NCBI GenBank assembly: GCA_028292785.1
Contig: JAQGLQ010000457.1
Location: 1 to 6,687 of the forward strand
From: Noviherbaspirillum sp.
GTDB lineage: Bacteria > Pseudomonadota > Gammaproteobacteria > Burkholderiales > Burkholderiaceae
Direction of reading: 5' to 3'
DNA length: 6,687 bases
Of the stretch, positions 6,382 through 6,687 are shown piece after piece (within the stretch, counting starts at the first letter, position 1; each line of letters opens with the position of its first letter). The position numbers and the translations under genes are program-made. The notes beneath the pieces are model-generated. The model did no database searches. It worked only from the letters and a program-made list of their open reading frames with translations, and was not told the DNA's origin.

Positions 6382-6687
6382 TCAGTGACGGAAATGCCGC
6401 GTGCCGGTCAGCAGCATCACGACGCCGCGCTCGTCGGCGGCATCGATGACTTCCTGATCGCGCATCGAGCCGCCCGGCTGGATCACGCAGGTCGCGCCGG
6501 CATCGACCACCACGTCGAGCCCGTCGCGGAACGGGAAGAACGCGTCGGATGCCACCGCGGAACCCGCCAGCGACAGGCCGGCGTTCTGCGCCTTGATCGA
6601 TGCGATGCGCGCCGAGTCGACGCGGCTCATCTGACCGGCGCCGACGCCGAGCGTCATGCCGTTGGCGCAGAACACGATCGCATTCGA
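6382..6687 (-). CDS. purH: Bifunctional AICAR transformylase / IMP cyclohydrolase, C-terminal 101 residues (5' end outside window)
   Basis: PurH catalyses the last two steps of de novo IMP synthesis, formyl transfer to AICAR and ring closure. Only the C-terminal end of the AICAR transformylase domain is in the window; the full protein is about 520-530 residues. The fragment shows the strongly conserved [20 protein letters not shown], then [32 protein letters not shown] and the terminal TGTRHFRH. The frame runs open to the right-hand edge, so the gene continues beyond it. The stop (6382-6384) is one base from the ruvC start. purH next to ruvC is a gene order known in betaproteobacteria. Confidence 0.97.
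   Translation of the reverse strand, partial: SNAIVFCANGMTLGVGAGQMSRVDSARIASIKAQNAGLSLAGSAVASDAFFPFRDGLDVVVDAGATCVIQPGGSMRDQEVIDAADERGVVMLLTGTRHFRH

Noticed and set aside
5514..6449. Plus-strand open frame (311 codons) across the HExxH gene, the gap and antisense ruvC
   Set aside because: It overlaps two better-supported genes, and its product is low-complexity Arg/Ala-rich sequence typical of shadow frames.

Overview
The window looks like part of a proteobacterial chromosome, most likely a betaproteobacterium of the Burkholderiales, possibly near Oxalobacteraceae. This rests on the GC-rich coding sequence, the protein sequences, and the order purH-ruvC-ruvA-ruvB, which is known from that group. 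The taxonomic call is inference. Coding density is high and most genes are core housekeeping. I found no tRNA, rRNA, IS element, CRISPR array or phage gene.

Layout: (1) 2-1927, plus strand: the C-terminal two thirds of valyl-tRNA synthetase (valS). It is followed by a strong hairpin that separates it from a convergent gene. (2) 1997-2821 (or a start further upstream), minus strand: a hydratase of the 2-keto-4-pentenoate hydratase / fumarylacetoacetate hydrolase superfamily. Upstream of it are a perfect TATAAT, a strong Shine-Dalgarno sequence and a 16-codon leader-like ORF that ends in an in-frame TAG. (3) 3054-5190, minus strand: ruvA, ruvB and a yaiI/yqxD-family gene (DUF188), closely spaced and probably one transcription unit. 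(4) 5318-5779, plus strand: a small uncharacterised membrane protein with an HExxH zinc-peptidase-like motif. It lies in opposite orientation between ruvA and ruvC. (5) 5838-6687, minus strand: ruvC, preceded after one base by the 3' end of purH, which continues past the window edge.

How the genes work together: RuvA and RuvB form the Holliday-junction branch-migration motor and RuvC is the resolvase, so the right half encodes the whole RuvABC recombination-repair machine. purH (final steps of de novo IMP synthesis) probably shares a transcript with ruvC. The zincin-like gene splits the ruv genes, so ruvAB probably need their own promoter in the 127-bp divergent gap. valS and the hydratase have no evident functional link to these genes.

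The points most worth a second look are the HExxH membrane protein placed inside the ruv cluster, the leader ORF with its stop-codon hairpin ahead of the hydratase, and a glycine where the hydratase family usually has its first metal-binding glutamate. I see no convincing evidence for a new multi-gene system here.
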